From NCBI RefSeq assembly GCF_014205635.1, contig NZ_JACIIV010000016.1, positions 1 to 64,000 of the forward strand: a stretch of DNA of 64,000 bases, in the 5' to 3' direction. The notes below the pieces were generated by a model. The model was not told where the DNA came from. It did not search any database and worked only from the letters and a program-made list of their open reading frames with translations. Below, piece by piece: positions 55,573 to 64,000 of this stretch (the stretch's first letter is position 1; the number at the start of each line of letters is the position of its first letter). Source of the DNA: Polymorphobacter multimanifer. Lineage in GTDB: Bacteria; Pseudomonadota; Alphaproteobacteria; Sphingomonadales; Sphingomonadaceae. Position numbers and translations under genes: made by a program.

Positions 55573-57660
55573 CTTCCTCGTCAGGCCCGTCCAATACCCC
55601 GCAAACGCCCAAAGGTCCGCCGCCTCGGCGATGATCTTGTCGGTCGGCTTGCCGCTGCCATGCCCGGCGCGGGTTTCGATGCGGATCAGCTGCGGTTTCG
55701 GCCCCAGCTTCGCTGCCTGGATCGCGGCGGCATATTTGAAGCTGTGCCCCGGCACCACCCGGTCATCGGTATCGGCGGTGGTCACCAGAATGGCGGGGTA
55801 GGGGGTGCCGGCCTTGATGTTGTGGTAGGGCGAATAGGTCCGCAGCACCTTGAAGTCGGCGGCCTTGGCGGGGTCGCCATAATCGTCGATCCAGTAGCGC
55901 CCGGCGGTGAACTTGTCGAAGCGCAGCATGTCCATCACGCCGACCGCGGGCAGCGCCGCAGCAAACAGGTCGGGCCGCTGGTTGACGACCGCGCCCACGA
56001 GCAGCCCGCCGTTCGAGCCACCCTGGATGGCAAGCTGCGCGGGCGACGTCAGCCCCGCCTTCACCAGCGCTTCGCCGGCGCCGATGAAGTCGTCGAACAC
56101 ATTCTGCTTGTTCGCGAGCCGCCCGGCATCGTGCCAGGCCGCGCCATATTCGCCGCCGCCGCGCAGGTTGGCCTGTACGAAGATGCCGCCCATCGCCATC
56201 CACGCCAGCCGCGACGCCGAATAGCCCGGCGGCAACGAGATGTTGAAGCCGCCATAGCCATAGAGCAGGGCAGGGTGCGTCTTCGCGGGGTCGAGGTCCT
56301 TGCGGTGGCTCACGAACATCGGCACCCGCGTCCCGTCCTTCGAGGTGAAGAACATCTGCCGCACGACATAATCGGCGGCGTCGAACGCCACCTTGGGTTG
56401 GCGCAGCACGCTGGCGGCGTTCGATCGCGCATCATAGCGCCAGATCGTCGCCGGCGTGGCGAAGGACGAGAAGCTGAAATGCGTGACGCCGTCAGCACTC
56501 TCTTCGAAGCCCGTCACCGAGCCGATCCCCGGCAGCGGCACTTCGCCCACCAGCGCGCCGGTGGCTTCGTGCAGCCGCACCTTCGAGCGCGCATCGGCAA
56601 GCGTCTCGATCACGAAGCGGTTGCCCAACTTGGCAGCCCCCACGATCGTGTCGGGCCCTTCGGCCACCAGCTCCGTCATCGCCCCGGTGCGGGCATTCAT
56701 AGCGACGAGCCGGTAGCGCGGCGCTTGCTTGTTGGTGGTCAGGAACAGCGTGTCGCCCTCGCTCCCTGCCAACCCCCAGCTATGCTCCAGCCCCTTGATC
56801 AGCGTGCGCGGCGCTTCGCCCGAGGCGAGATCGGCCACCGTCACCTGAAACCGCTCGTCGGTGCCTTCGGACGAGGTGATCACCAGCCAGCGGCCATCCT
56901 CGCTCACTTCAGCCGAGTTGTTCCACTTGGGGTTTTCAGGCGTCGCAAACACCAGCCGGTCGGCCGATTGCGGCGTGCCGAGCGCGTGGAAGTAAACCTG
57001 CTGGTTGAGGTTCTCCGACTGAAATTCCTGTCCCTTCGCCGGGGCGGCAAAGCGCGAGTAGAAAAAGCCCTTGCCATCCTTCGTCCAGGCCAGGCCTGAG
57101 AACTTCACCCACTCGATCCGGTCGGCAAGGTCCGCCCCCGTCGCCACATCGCGCACCTTCACCGTCCGCCAGTCGCTGCCGCCATCCTGCACCGCATAGA
57201 GCAGGTGCTTGCCATCCGGCGACGGCTCCCATTCCGCCAGTGCGGTCGCGCCATCGGCCGCCCAGGGGTTGGGATCGATCAGAACCTTGTCGCCCGCATA
57301 AAGCACCGCCTGGTTCTGCAGCCCCGAATTGCGCGTGTAGAATTGCACGCCCCCACGCACCCGCGGCACGCCGAACCGCTCATAATCCCACAGCGCCTTC
57401 AGCCGCGCGGCAATCGCGTCGCGCTCGGGCAGGGTGGCGAGATAGGCACCCGTCACCTTGTTCTGCGCCGCCACCCATTCCGCCACCGCCGGCGAGGTGC
57501 GCACATCATCCTCGAGCCAGCGATACGGGTCGGCAATCCGCTCGCCGTGCAGCGTCTCGGCCACCGGGCCGGTCGCCGTCACCGGATAGGTCTGCGCCGT
57601 TGCCGCCACACTCATGCCCGAGCCCATCAAAGCCACCCCTGCTGCCAGCAATCCACGCAA
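55570..57660 (-). CDS. Exported prolyl oligopeptidase (S9A)
   Basis: Serine peptidase of 696 residues with a signal peptide (MRGLLAAGVALMGSGMSVAA). A seven-bladed propeller starts with DPYRWLEDD. The catalytic domain has the nucleophile Ser in IQGGSNGGLLVG (about 550), Asp in TADTDDRVVP and His in RAGHGSGKP. It cleaves short peptides after proline. The start is TTG at 57660, because a strong GGAGGG lies seven bases upstream and the signal peptide then begins normally; an ATG further upstream (57708) lacks a ribosome site. Confidence 0.92.
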   Translation of the reverse strand: MRGLLAAGVALMGSGMSVAATAQTYPVTATGPVAETLHGERIADPYRWLEDDVRTSPAVAEWVAAQNKVTGAYLATLPERDAIAARLKALWDYERFGVPRVRGGVQFYTRNSGLQNQAVLYAGDKVLIDPNPWAADGATALAEWEPSPDGKHLLYAVQDGGSDWRTVKVRDVATGADLADRIEWVKFSGLAWTKDGKGFFYSRFAAPAKGQEFQSENLNQQVYFHALGTPQSADRLVFATPENPKWNNSAEVSEDGRWLVITSSEGTDERFQVTVADLASGEAPRTLIKGLEHSWGLAGSEGDTLFLTTNKQAPRYRLVAMNARTGAMTELVAEGPDTIVGAAKLGNRFVIETLADARSKVRLHEATGALVGEVPLPGIGSVTGFEESADGVTHFSFSSFATPATIWRYDARSNAASVLRQPKVAFDAADYVVRQMFFTSKDGTRVPMFVSHRKDLDPAKTHPALLYGYGGFNISLPPGYSASRLAWMAMGGIFVQANLRGGGEYGAAWHDAGRLANKQNVFDDFIGAGEALVKAGLTSPAQLAIQGGSNGGLLVGAVVNQRPDLFAAALPAVGVMDMLRFDKFTAGRYWIDDYGDPAKAADFKVLRTYSPYHNIKAGTPYPAILVTTADTDDRVVPGHSFKYAAAIQAAKLGPKPQLIRIETRAGHGSGKPTDKIIAEAADLWAFAGYWTGLTRK

Positions 57661-57766
57661 AGTCGTTCCCTCCAGCGCCTGAAATTCCGCAACGTCCGCG
57701 GCGCACACGCCACGCCGATCATTGCCCCGATTTCCCCCGCCAGCACAAGCACCCGCCCAAATCCGG

Positions 57767-57788
57767 GATATAAAGAAAGTTGCATATC
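57767..57788 (+). promoter_or_regulatory. Inverted repeat in the ahcY leader
   Basis: GATAT (57767-57771) and ATATC (57784-57788) form an inverted repeat with a 12-base centre beginning AAAGAAAG. It lies about 54 bases before ahcY. It may be an operator for a regulator of the methionine/SAM cycle; which protein binds is not known. No known SAM or SAH riboswitch was recognised in the 181 bases upstream of ahcY. Confidence 0.3.
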
Positions 57789-57841
57789 AACCCCGCGGAG
57801 CGTATCAGCGCGCCATTCCCCACGATTCCGGAGCGCTACCC

Positions 57842-59251
57842 ATGGCCACCCAAGCCAGCGAAACCCTCAACGATTATGCCATCGCCGATATCGGCCTCGC
57901 CGGCTTCGGCCGCCGCGAAATCGCCATCGCCGAAACCGAAATGCCCGGCCTCATGGCACTCCGCGAAGAGTTCGGCACATCCAAGCCCTTGAAGGGTGCG
58001 CGCATCGTCGGCTCGCTGCACATGACGATCCAGACCGCGGTGCTCATCGAAACGCTTGCAGAGCTTGGTGCCGACCTGCGTTGGGCCACCTGCAACATCT
58101 ACTCCACCCAGGATCACGCCGCCGCCGCCATCGCCGAGCGCGGCATCCCGGTCTATGCCATCAAGGGCGAGAGCCTCGCCGATTATTGGGATTATGTCGG
58201 CCGCATCTTCGATTGGGGTGACCAGACCGCCAACATCATCCTCGACGATGGCGGCGATGCTACCATGTTCGCGCTCTGGGGCGCCAAGCTCGAAGCCGGC
58301 CTGCCGATGGGCGAGCCCGAGAATGAGGAAGAAGTCGAGTTCCAGCGCGCCCTCAAGGCGTTCATCAAGGCGCGCCCCGGCTATCTCACCGAAACCGTCA
58401 GGAACCTGAAGGGCGTCTCCGAAGAGACGACCACCGGCGTCCACCGCCTCTACGACATCGCGAAAAAGGGCGAGCTGCCCTTCCCCGCAATCAACGTCAA
58501 CGACAGCGTCACCAAGTCGAAGTTCGACAATCTGTACGGGTGCAAGGAATCGCTCGTCGATGCCATCCGCCGCGCCACCGATGTCATGCTCGCCGGCAAG
58601 GTCGCCTGCGTCGCCGGCTTCGGCGATGTCGGCAAGGGCAGCGCCCAGTCGCTCCGCAACGGCGGCGCCCGTGTGATGGTGACGGAAATCGATCCCATCT
58701 GCGCGCTCCAGGCCGCGATGGAAGGCTTCGAGGTCGTCACCATGGAAGACGCCGTCAAGCGTGCCGACATCTTCTGCACCGCCACCGGCAACGCCGATGT
58801 CATCACCGCCGAGCACATGAAGAACATGCGCCCCAACGCCATCGTCTGCAACATCGGCCACTTCGACAGCGAGATCCAGATCTCTGCACTCAGCAACTAC
58901 AAGTGGACCGAAGTGAAGCCCGGCACCGACATCGTCGAGTTCCCTGATGGCAACCAGATCATCGTCCTCGCCAAGGGCCGCCTCGTCAACCTCGGCTGCG
59001 CCACCGGCCACCCGTCGTTCGTCATGTCCGCCAGCTTCACCAACCAGGTGCTGGCGCAGATCGAGCTCTTCACCAAGGGCGAGCAGTATGACAACCAGGT
59101 CTATGTGCTTCCCAAGCACCTCGACGAAAAGGTCGCCATGCTCCACCTCGAAAAGCTCGGCGTGAAGCTCACCACCCTCACCGACAAGCAGGCCGGCTAT
59201 ATCGGCGTGCCCACCAGCGGCCCGTTCAAGCCGGACACCTACCGCTACTGA
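57842..59251 (+). CDS. ahcY: Adenosylhomocysteinase (S-adenosylhomocysteine hydrolase)
   Basis: NAD-dependent enzyme of 469 residues that splits S-adenosylhomocysteine into adenosine and homocysteine, keeping methyl transfer going. It has [19 protein letters not shown] (core: [13 protein letters not shown]), [40 protein letters not shown], the NAD motif [12 protein letters not shown] and the C-terminal KPDTYRY. The insertion around residues 150-200 is typical of bacterial forms. Leader bases 57709-57841 hold an inverted repeat but no second gene. Confidence 0.97.
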   Translation: MATQASETLNDYAIADIGLAGFGRREIAIAETEMPGLMALREEFGTSKPLKGARIVGSLHMTIQTAVLIETLAELGADLRWATCNIYSTQDHAAAAIAERGIPVYAIKGESLADYWDYVGRIFDWGDQTANIILDDGGDATMFALWGAKLEAGLPMGEPENEEEVEFQRALKAFIKARPGYLTETVRNLKGVSEETTTGVHRLYDIAKKGELPFPAINVNDSVTKSKFDNLYGCKESLVDAIRRATDVMLAGKVACVAGFGDVGKGSAQSLRNGGARVMVTEIDPICALQAAMEGFEVVTMEDAVKRADIFCTATGNADVITAEHMKNMRPNAIVCNIGHFDSEIQISALSNYKWTEVKPGTDIVEFPDGNQIIVLAKGRLVNLGCATGHPSFVMSASFTNQVLAQIELFTKGEQYDNQVYVLPKHLDEKVAMLHLEKLGVKLTTLTDKQAGYIGVPTSGPFKPDTYRY

Positions 59252-59262
59252 TCTCATCAGAT

Positions 59263-59295
59263 TATAATATACACTTTACGCGAATCATTCTCATG
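59263..59295 (+). promoter_or_regulatory. Promoter -10 box with Fur-like box for the TonB receptor
   Basis: A perfect -10 hexamer TATAAT is at 59263-59268. The sequence GCGAATCATTCTCAT at 59280-59294 resembles half or more of a Fur box and would cover the transcription start. No good -35 box is seen. Iron repression of the following receptor gene is inferred from this. Confidence 0.5.
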
Positions 59296-59312
59296 GGCAT
59301 GAGGGAGCGATG

Positions 59313-61372
59313 ATGGCTCTCCGCTCCCTGCTGCTGCTCGGTCTCGTCGTCCCGGCAGCAGCCGGGGCGCAGGCTGTTCCGGTCCCTCAACCCCCGCTTC
59401 CGCAAGCCCAGCTTCCCGAAGCCCAGCTCCCGAAGCCCAGCCCCCCATCGCCGCGCCCGGCGCCATCACGCCGGACGATTCCCCGCCGCCCCCTGAAACC
59501 GCGGTCGCCGCCACCGGCAGCCGCGCCGGGGAAAACGCCGTGCGCTCCGCCGGCGATGCCTTCGGCACCAGCATCGGCCGCGAGACCATCGGCGTCTACA
59601 GCCAGGGCAGCGTTCGCGGCTTCTCCCCCGTCGCCGCCGGCAACATCCGCATCGATGGCCTGTATTTCGATCCGGTCAACGTGCCGACCAGCCGGCTCCT
59701 GCGCACCTCCACCATCCGTGTCGGCCTGTCGGCGCTCGGCAGCCCGTTTGCCGCCCCCACCGGCGTCGTCGATTTCGGCTTCCGCCGCCCCGGGGACACT
59801 GCCGCCGCCAGCCTGCTGGTCAGCTTCAACAGCTGGACCAACGCCACCGCCGAAATCGACGCCGTGCTGCCGGCCTCCGATCGCCTCAGCTTCGGCCTCG
59901 GCGCGTCGGCGGAACGCGACATCAGCTACAACAAGACGCAGGAATACCGCGTCGAAGGCGCCCTGATCGCGCGCTGGCGTCCGGCGGAAGGTCTCGAATT
60001 CGTGCCCTTCATCAACGTCATCCGCAACATCGTCGATGATACCGGGCCCATCTACCAGCCCGCCGCCGACGCCCTGCCGCCGCGCCTTCCCGAACGTGTG
60101 TTCATCGGGCCGGACTGGGCCGAGGTGAAGGGCACCGACATCACCGCCGGCCTGCTCGCCGATTGGGACCTGTCGCCGGATTGGCAGCTTCGCGCCGGCC
60201 TGTTGCGCTCATCGGTCGATTCCGAGCTGTCGGTCGCCAACATCCTGCGCGATGTCACCCCCGATGGCACCGGCAGTCACCGCGTGGTGGTCGATCCCGC
60301 CCTCGTCTCGATCAAGACCAGCGGCGAAGTGCGCCTCACCCGCAATTTCACCGACGGCGCGCGCCGCCATCTCGTCCATGCCATCGTCCGCGCCCGCGCC
60401 AACGACCGCCGCTTCGGCGGCACCGATGTCGTCGAGCTCGGCCGCGTGCGGCTCGGCGAGCGCAACCGCACCCCCCGCCCGGATTTCGATTTCTCGGCCC
60501 AGCAGGATGATCGCGTCCGCCAGCTCACCCTCGGCCTCGGCTATGAAGGCCGCTGGGATGATGTCGGCGAGCTGTCCGCCGGCCTCCAGGCCACCGACTA
60601 CAGCAAGCGCGTGGGTTTGCCCGATGGCACCCTCGTCGAAACCGACGCCCGGCTGCTGCTCTACAATGTCACTCTCGCCGCCCAGCTCGCCCCGGGCCTC
60701 GTCTTCTATGCCGGCGCCGTCACCGGGCTGGAGGAAAGCGGCATCGCCCCGGCCAACGCCCTCAACCGCAACGAGGCGCTGCCCGCCATCAAAACCCGGC
60801 AATTCGATGCCGGCCTCCGCTATGCCGTCACCCCTGACATCACCCTGGTCGCCGGTGCCTTCGATATCGCAAAACCCTATTTCAATCTCGGCCCCGGCGG
60901 CCGTTTCGATGTGCTCGGCGATGTCATCAATCGCGGCGTCGAAGCCTCGGTCGCCGGCCCGATCACCGACACGCTCAGCGTCGTCGCCGGCGGCGTCCTG
61001 CTCTGGCCTCGCGTCACCGGCCTCGCCGTCGATCTCGGCACCGTCGGCCCCCGCCCGGTCGGCGCCATCAGCCACCGCATCGAGGTGAGCGGCGATTGGC
61101 GGCCAACGTTCGCCCCCGGCATGTCGCTCGACATGCGCCTCTCCTACCGCAGCGCCGAAACCGCCACGGTCAGCAACCTCACCGCCATCCCCGCCCGCGC
61201 CGTGATCGATCTCGGCGGCCGCTACGCCTTCCGCCTCGCCGACAAGGCCGCCGTCCTGCGCCTGCAGGTCGCCAACCTCCTCGACACGGAAAGCCTCGAA
61301 CTCCGCGGCGCCGGCGCCTACTCGCAATTCCCGCGAAGGCTGATCCAGGGCTATGTCACGGTGGATTTCTGA
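59313..61372 (+). pseudogene. TonB-dependent receptor with a one-base frameshift near the N terminus
   Basis: An intact signal peptide (MALRSLLLLGLVVPAAAGAQ) is read in one frame from 59313. After a 15-nt repeat (PQAQL-PEAQL-P) the rest of the receptor continues in another frame up to 61372. The third repeat unit (59427-59440) has 14 bases instead of 15, lacking one T. Adding it restores a single reading frame into IAAPGAITPDD and the plug domain. The barrel ends in VTVDF with the aromatic terminal residue of outer-membrane proteins. It is a small receptor (about 685 residues if repaired). It may be a true lesion or a sequencing error. Confidence 0.8.
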
Positions 61373-61455
61373 GGGACGCGTCAACAGGAACGCGTCAACG
61401 AGCATAGCCGGCCGACATCCGCGGCCCGAGGCAGGTCATCCAGCGCCAACCGTCC

Positions 61456-62130
61456 TCAAAGCAACCCCAGCACCCGCTCCGCTGCCTCTGCCGAAGACGC
61501 CGGGTTCTGCCCCGTCACCAGCTTGCCATCCACCACCACGAACGACTCCCAATCCGCACCCTTGCGATAGTCGCCGCCCTTGGCCACCAGCATGTCCTCC
61601 AGCAAAAAGGGCACCACATCGGTCAGCCCCACCCCCTCTTCCTCGCTGTTGGTGAAGCCCGTCACCGTCCGCCCCGCCACCAGCGGCGCGCCATCGGGCC
61701 GCAGCGCATCCTTGAACACGCCCGGCGCATGGCACACCGCGCCCACCGGCCGGTCGCTCACCGCAAAGGCCTCGATCAGCGCCCGGCTGTCGGCATCCTC
61801 GGCGAGATCCCACAATGGCCCGTGTCCGCCTGGATAAAACACCGCGTCGAATCCATCGGCGGAAACCTCCGAAAGCACCACCGTGCCCGCCAGTGCCGCC
61901 TGCGCCTCGGCATCGCCCTTGAAGCGCGCCGTCGCCTCGGTGTGCGCATCGGCTTCGTCGCTCTTCGGGTCGAGCGGCGGCTGACCGCCCTTGGGGGAGG
62001 CAATCACGATCTCCGCCCCGGCATCCTTGAACACATAATAGGGCGCTGCAAACTCCTCCAGCCAGAAGCCGGTCTTCTTCCCCGTGTCGCCCAGCCGGTC
62101 GTGCGATGTCAGGACCATCAGGATCTTCAT
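61456..62130 (-). CDS. DJ-1/PfpI family protein (class I glutamine-amidotransferase-like)
   Basis: Protein of 224 residues of the Hsp31/DJ-1 type. It has MVLTSHDRLGDTGKKTGFW at the N terminus, VFYPGGHGPLWDLA with the acidic pocket, and the nucleophile Cys (about 132) in VGAVCHAPGVF. Members are glyoxalase III or chaperone-like protein repair enzymes; which applies here is open. The ATG at 62130 has GAGG seven bases upstream; a TTG two codons earlier is possible. Confidence 0.88.
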   Translation of the reverse strand: MKILMVLTSHDRLGDTGKKTGFWLEEFAAPYYVFKDAGAEIVIASPKGGQPPLDPKSDEADAHTEATARFKGDAEAQAALAGTVVLSEVSADGFDAVFYPGGHGPLWDLAEDADSRALIEAFAVSDRPVGAVCHAPGVFKDALRPDGAPLVAGRTVTGFTNSEEEGVGLTDVVPFLLEDMLVAKGGDYRKGADWESFVVVDGKLVTGQNPASSAEAAERVLGLL

Positions 62131-62252
62131 GGGCAAGCCTCATTTGCTGGGGGGCCGCAGTCGCACGGCATCCCACCCGCAACCCCCGCTCCGGCTTTTG
62201 GTTCCGTCAGACAGGTCTTGACCCCGCCCCCGCGCCGAGGCTCAAGCCTCCC

Positions 62253-62696
62253 ATGGCAATCGACCTTCCCGATGAAGCGGCAACCGCAGCCCTTGGTGCT
62301 GCGATGGCCGCCGTGCTGCGCGCCGGTGATGTCGTCGCCCTGTCCGGCGCGCTGGGAGCGGGCAAGTCGACGCTGGTCCGCAGCATGCTTCGGGCACTCG
62401 GCTGGGAAGGCGAAGTCCCCAGCCCCACCTTCACCCTTGTGCAGGAATATGACGTCACCCCCCCGGTGTGGCATATCGATCTCTACCGGCTGAACGGGCC
62501 GGACGAGGCCGATGCCCTCGGCCTGTTCGAAACCGATGCCGCCCTGCTCATCGAATGGCCCGAGCGGCTGGAGGACCGGCTCCCCGCCGATGCGCTGCGG
62601 CTCACCCTGTCGGGCTCCGGCGATGCACCGCGCCGCTTGACTTGGAACCTGCCTGCGGCTTGGAAGGGCCGGTGGCCACCTCTCCCGCACTCATGA
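62253..62696 (+). CDS. tsaE: tRNA threonylcarbamoyladenosine biosynthesis ATPase TsaE
   Basis: ATPase of 147 residues that works with TsaB and TsaD to make t6A37 in tRNA. The Walker A is LSGALGAGKSTLVRSML. PSPTFTLVQEY and HIDLYRL follow, and the second-half IEWPERL is typical. It overlaps the kinase gene as ATGA. The tsaE-amgK-murU order is known from other proteobacteria. Confidence 0.93.
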   Translation: MAIDLPDEAATAALGAAMAAVLRAGDVVALSGALGAGKSTLVRSMLRALGWEGEVPSPTFTLVQEYDVTPPVWHIDLYRLNGPDEADALGLFETDAALLIEWPERLEDRLPADALRLTLSGSGDAPRRLTWNLPAAWKGRWPPLPHS

Positions 62697-63667
62697 TCCC
62701 CCCCGCAACCGCGCCCGCCTTCCTCGCCGCCAACGGCTGGGCGGGGGCCGACATCCGACCGCTCGCCGGCGATGCCAGCTTTCGCCGCTATTTCCGCATC
62801 CATCATGGCGAGCGCACCGCCGTGCTGATGGACGCTCCGCAGCATCTCGAGGATTCGCGCCCCTTCCTCGCCATCGGCGCCCGTCTCCACCAACTCGGCT
62901 TCTCCGCCCCCCAGCCGCTGGCGGTCGATCTCGACGCCGGCCTCGTCCTGCTCGAGGATTTCGGCGATGCCCGTGTCACCCCCGCCCTCGCCATGGACCC
63001 CGCCCCCGAGGTGCAGGTCTATGAAACCGCGGTGGACATCCTCGCCGCGCTCCATGCCCACCCCCCCGGCGATTCCGCCCCATACACCCGCGCCGAGCTG
63101 CTGCGCGAAGCCCGGCTCTTCCCCGATTGGTATCTCCCCGCCGTCGGCCTGGCCGAAGCCCCCGGCTACGACACGGCGTGGGAACAGCTCTGGCCGCACA
63201 TCTTCACCCACCCCCCGGTGCTCACGTTGCGTGATTACCATGCCGACAACCTGATGATGCTGCCGCGCCCCGGCCTGCAGTCCCTCGGCCTCCTCGATTA
63301 TCAGGACGCGCTCGCCGGCCACCCGGCCTATGATCTCGTCAGCCTGCTCCAGGATATCCGCCGCGAAGTCTCCCCGGCGCTCGAAGCCGCGATGCTCGAT
63401 CGCTACCTCGCCGCCCGCCCGCACATCGACGAGGCCGCCTTCCGCACCGCCTATGATGTCCTCGGCGCCCAGCGCAACATCAAGATTCTCGGCGTGTTCA
63501 CAAGGCTCTACGTGCGGGACGGCAAGGCCAGCTACCCCCGCTTCCACCCCCGGCTGTGGGAGCTCGTCACCCGAAGCCTCGCCCGGCCTGCGCTCGCCCC
63601 GGTCGCGGACTGGTTTGCGCACCACGTGCCCGCCCACGCCCGCCACGGCGTCCAGGTCCCTGCATGA
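62693..63667 (+). CDS. amgK: Anomeric N-acetylmuramate/N-acetylglucosamine kinase (AmgK-like)
   Basis: Aminoglycoside-phosphotransferase-fold kinase of 324 residues. It has GDASFRRYFRI at the N terminus, LVLLEDFGD, LRDYHADNLMML with the catalytic Asp and LGLLDYQDALAGHPAYDLVS with the metal Asp. With MurU it forms the recycling route that turns MurNAc into UDP-MurNAc, bypassing fosfomycin-sensitive MurA. Identity is supported by its place between tsaE and the uridylyltransferase gene. Confidence 0.9.
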   Translation: MIPPATAPAFLAANGWAGADIRPLAGDASFRRYFRIHHGERTAVLMDAPQHLEDSRPFLAIGARLHQLGFSAPQPLAVDLDAGLVLLEDFGDARVTPALAMDPAPEVQVYETAVDILAALHAHPPGDSAPYTRAELLREARLFPDWYLPAVGLAEAPGYDTAWEQLWPHIFTHPPVLTLRDYHADNLMMLPRPGLQSLGLLDYQDALAGHPAYDLVSLLQDIRREVSPALEAAMLDRYLAARPHIDEAAFRTAYDVLGAQRNIKILGVFTRLYVRDGKASYPRFHPRLWELVTRSLARPALAPVADWFAHHVPAHARHGVQVPA

Positions 63668-64000
63668 GCACCCGTGCCGCCGCCCCCATGCGCATGCGCC
63701 CCCGCGTCGAGGTCACCATGCCCCCCGTCGCCATGGTGCTCGCCGCGGGCCTCGGCAAGCGCATGCGCCCGCTCACCGCCACACGGCCGAAGCCGCTCAT
63801 CGAGGTCGCCGGCCGCACCTTGCTCGACCGCGCGCTCGACCGTGTCGAAGCCGCCGGCATCGGCACTGCGGTGGTCAACGCCCATTATTTCGCCGATCAG
63901 ATCGACGCCGCCCTCGCTTCCCGATCCGGCCCCCTCGAAATCCGCAAGTCGGACGAGCGCACCCAGCTCCTCGAAACCGGCGGCGGCGTGGTGAAGGCCC
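63664..64000 (+). CDS. murU: N-acetylmuramate-1-phosphate uridylyltransferase (MurU-like), partial
   Basis: The first 112 codons of a sugar-phosphate nucleotidyltransferase; the gene runs off the right edge. The N-terminal signature AMVLAAGLGKRMRPLTATRP and KPLIEVAGR are the nucleotide-binding loop. AHYFADQIDAAL and ETGGGVVKA continue the fold. It overlaps amgK as ATGA. The first ATG (63664) gives an extended N terminus; the core begins after the ATG at 63718. Confidence 0.9.
   Translation, partial: MSTRAAAPMRMRPRVEVTMPPVAMVLAAGLGKRMRPLTATRPKPLIEVAGRTLLDRALDRVEAAGIGTAVVNAHYFADQIDAALASRSGPLEIRKSDERTQLLETGGGVVKA

Noticed and set aside
57825-57841. GGAGCGCTAC just before ahcY resembles the start of an SAH riboswitch core
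   Set aside because: It ends a few bases from the start codon, leaving no room for the rest of the riboswitch, and the matching GGCTCGG and pseudoknot segments are absent.

Overview
This is a GC-rich chromosomal window, almost fully coding, from an alphaproteobacterium. The best guess is Sphingomonadales. Supporting signs are a RegA/RegB (PrrA/PrrB) redox pair with a SenC gene nearby, the alphaproteobacterial rimP-nusA-ylxR-infB-rbfA-truB-rpsO-pnp cluster, a 6-phosphogluconate dehydratase of the Entner-Doudoroff route, the tsaE-amgK-murU cell-wall recycling set, and short hairpin repeats placed right after stop codons. The family-level assignment is inference. No rRNA, tRNA, CRISPR array or transposase was seen.

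Layout. 1-5760: end of a secreted protein, a K+ channel with an RCK domain, regA-regB, an ankyrin-repeat protein, senC and two small metal-related enzymes. 5801-11522: a tightly overlapped otsB-GH15-otsA trehalose operon facing edd. 11522-21850: assorted metabolism (2-hydroxyacid dehydrogenase, quinone reductase-like enzyme, isochorismatase-like hydrolase, M20 peptidase, DAACS transporter, class II aldolase, PhoD). 21867-26335: aroK-aroB diverging from a large unknown exported protein and xerD. 26314-26696: a cluster of structured repeats. 27410-39189: the transcription/translation cluster, interrupted between rbfA and truB by a GNAT acetyltransferase and two toxin-antitoxin pairs (Phd/PIN and MNT/HEPN). 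39243-47161: a LytTR regulator, a transglutaminase-like protein, a nitronate monooxygenase-like enzyme, two overlapping NodB-fold hydrolases, xerC, a transaldolase and a micro-ORF. 47241-57660: acyl-CoA ligase, aldehyde dehydrogenase, a thioesterase/TetR pair of lower GC, an M28 peptidase, an inositol-monophosphatase-family enzyme and a prolyl oligopeptidase. 57842-64000: ahcY, a frameshifted TonB-dependent receptor behind a Fur-like promoter, a DJ-1/PfpI protein, tsaE, amgK and the start of murU.

Main points of interest. (1) Two unrelated families of intergenic elements lie directly after stop codons, in the orientation of the gene they follow. Their stems change in compensating pairs between copies, and two copies supply the stop codon of the upstream gene (xerD and the 54769-55551 gene). 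(2) A double toxin-antitoxin insertion sits inside the essential translation operon; its last gene overlaps truB, and its promoter lies in a perfect palindrome. (3) RegB has serine where the redox cysteine is expected, and a RegA-type box lies just upstream of regB. (4) A TonB receptor is broken by one missing base in a 15-nt tandem repeat.
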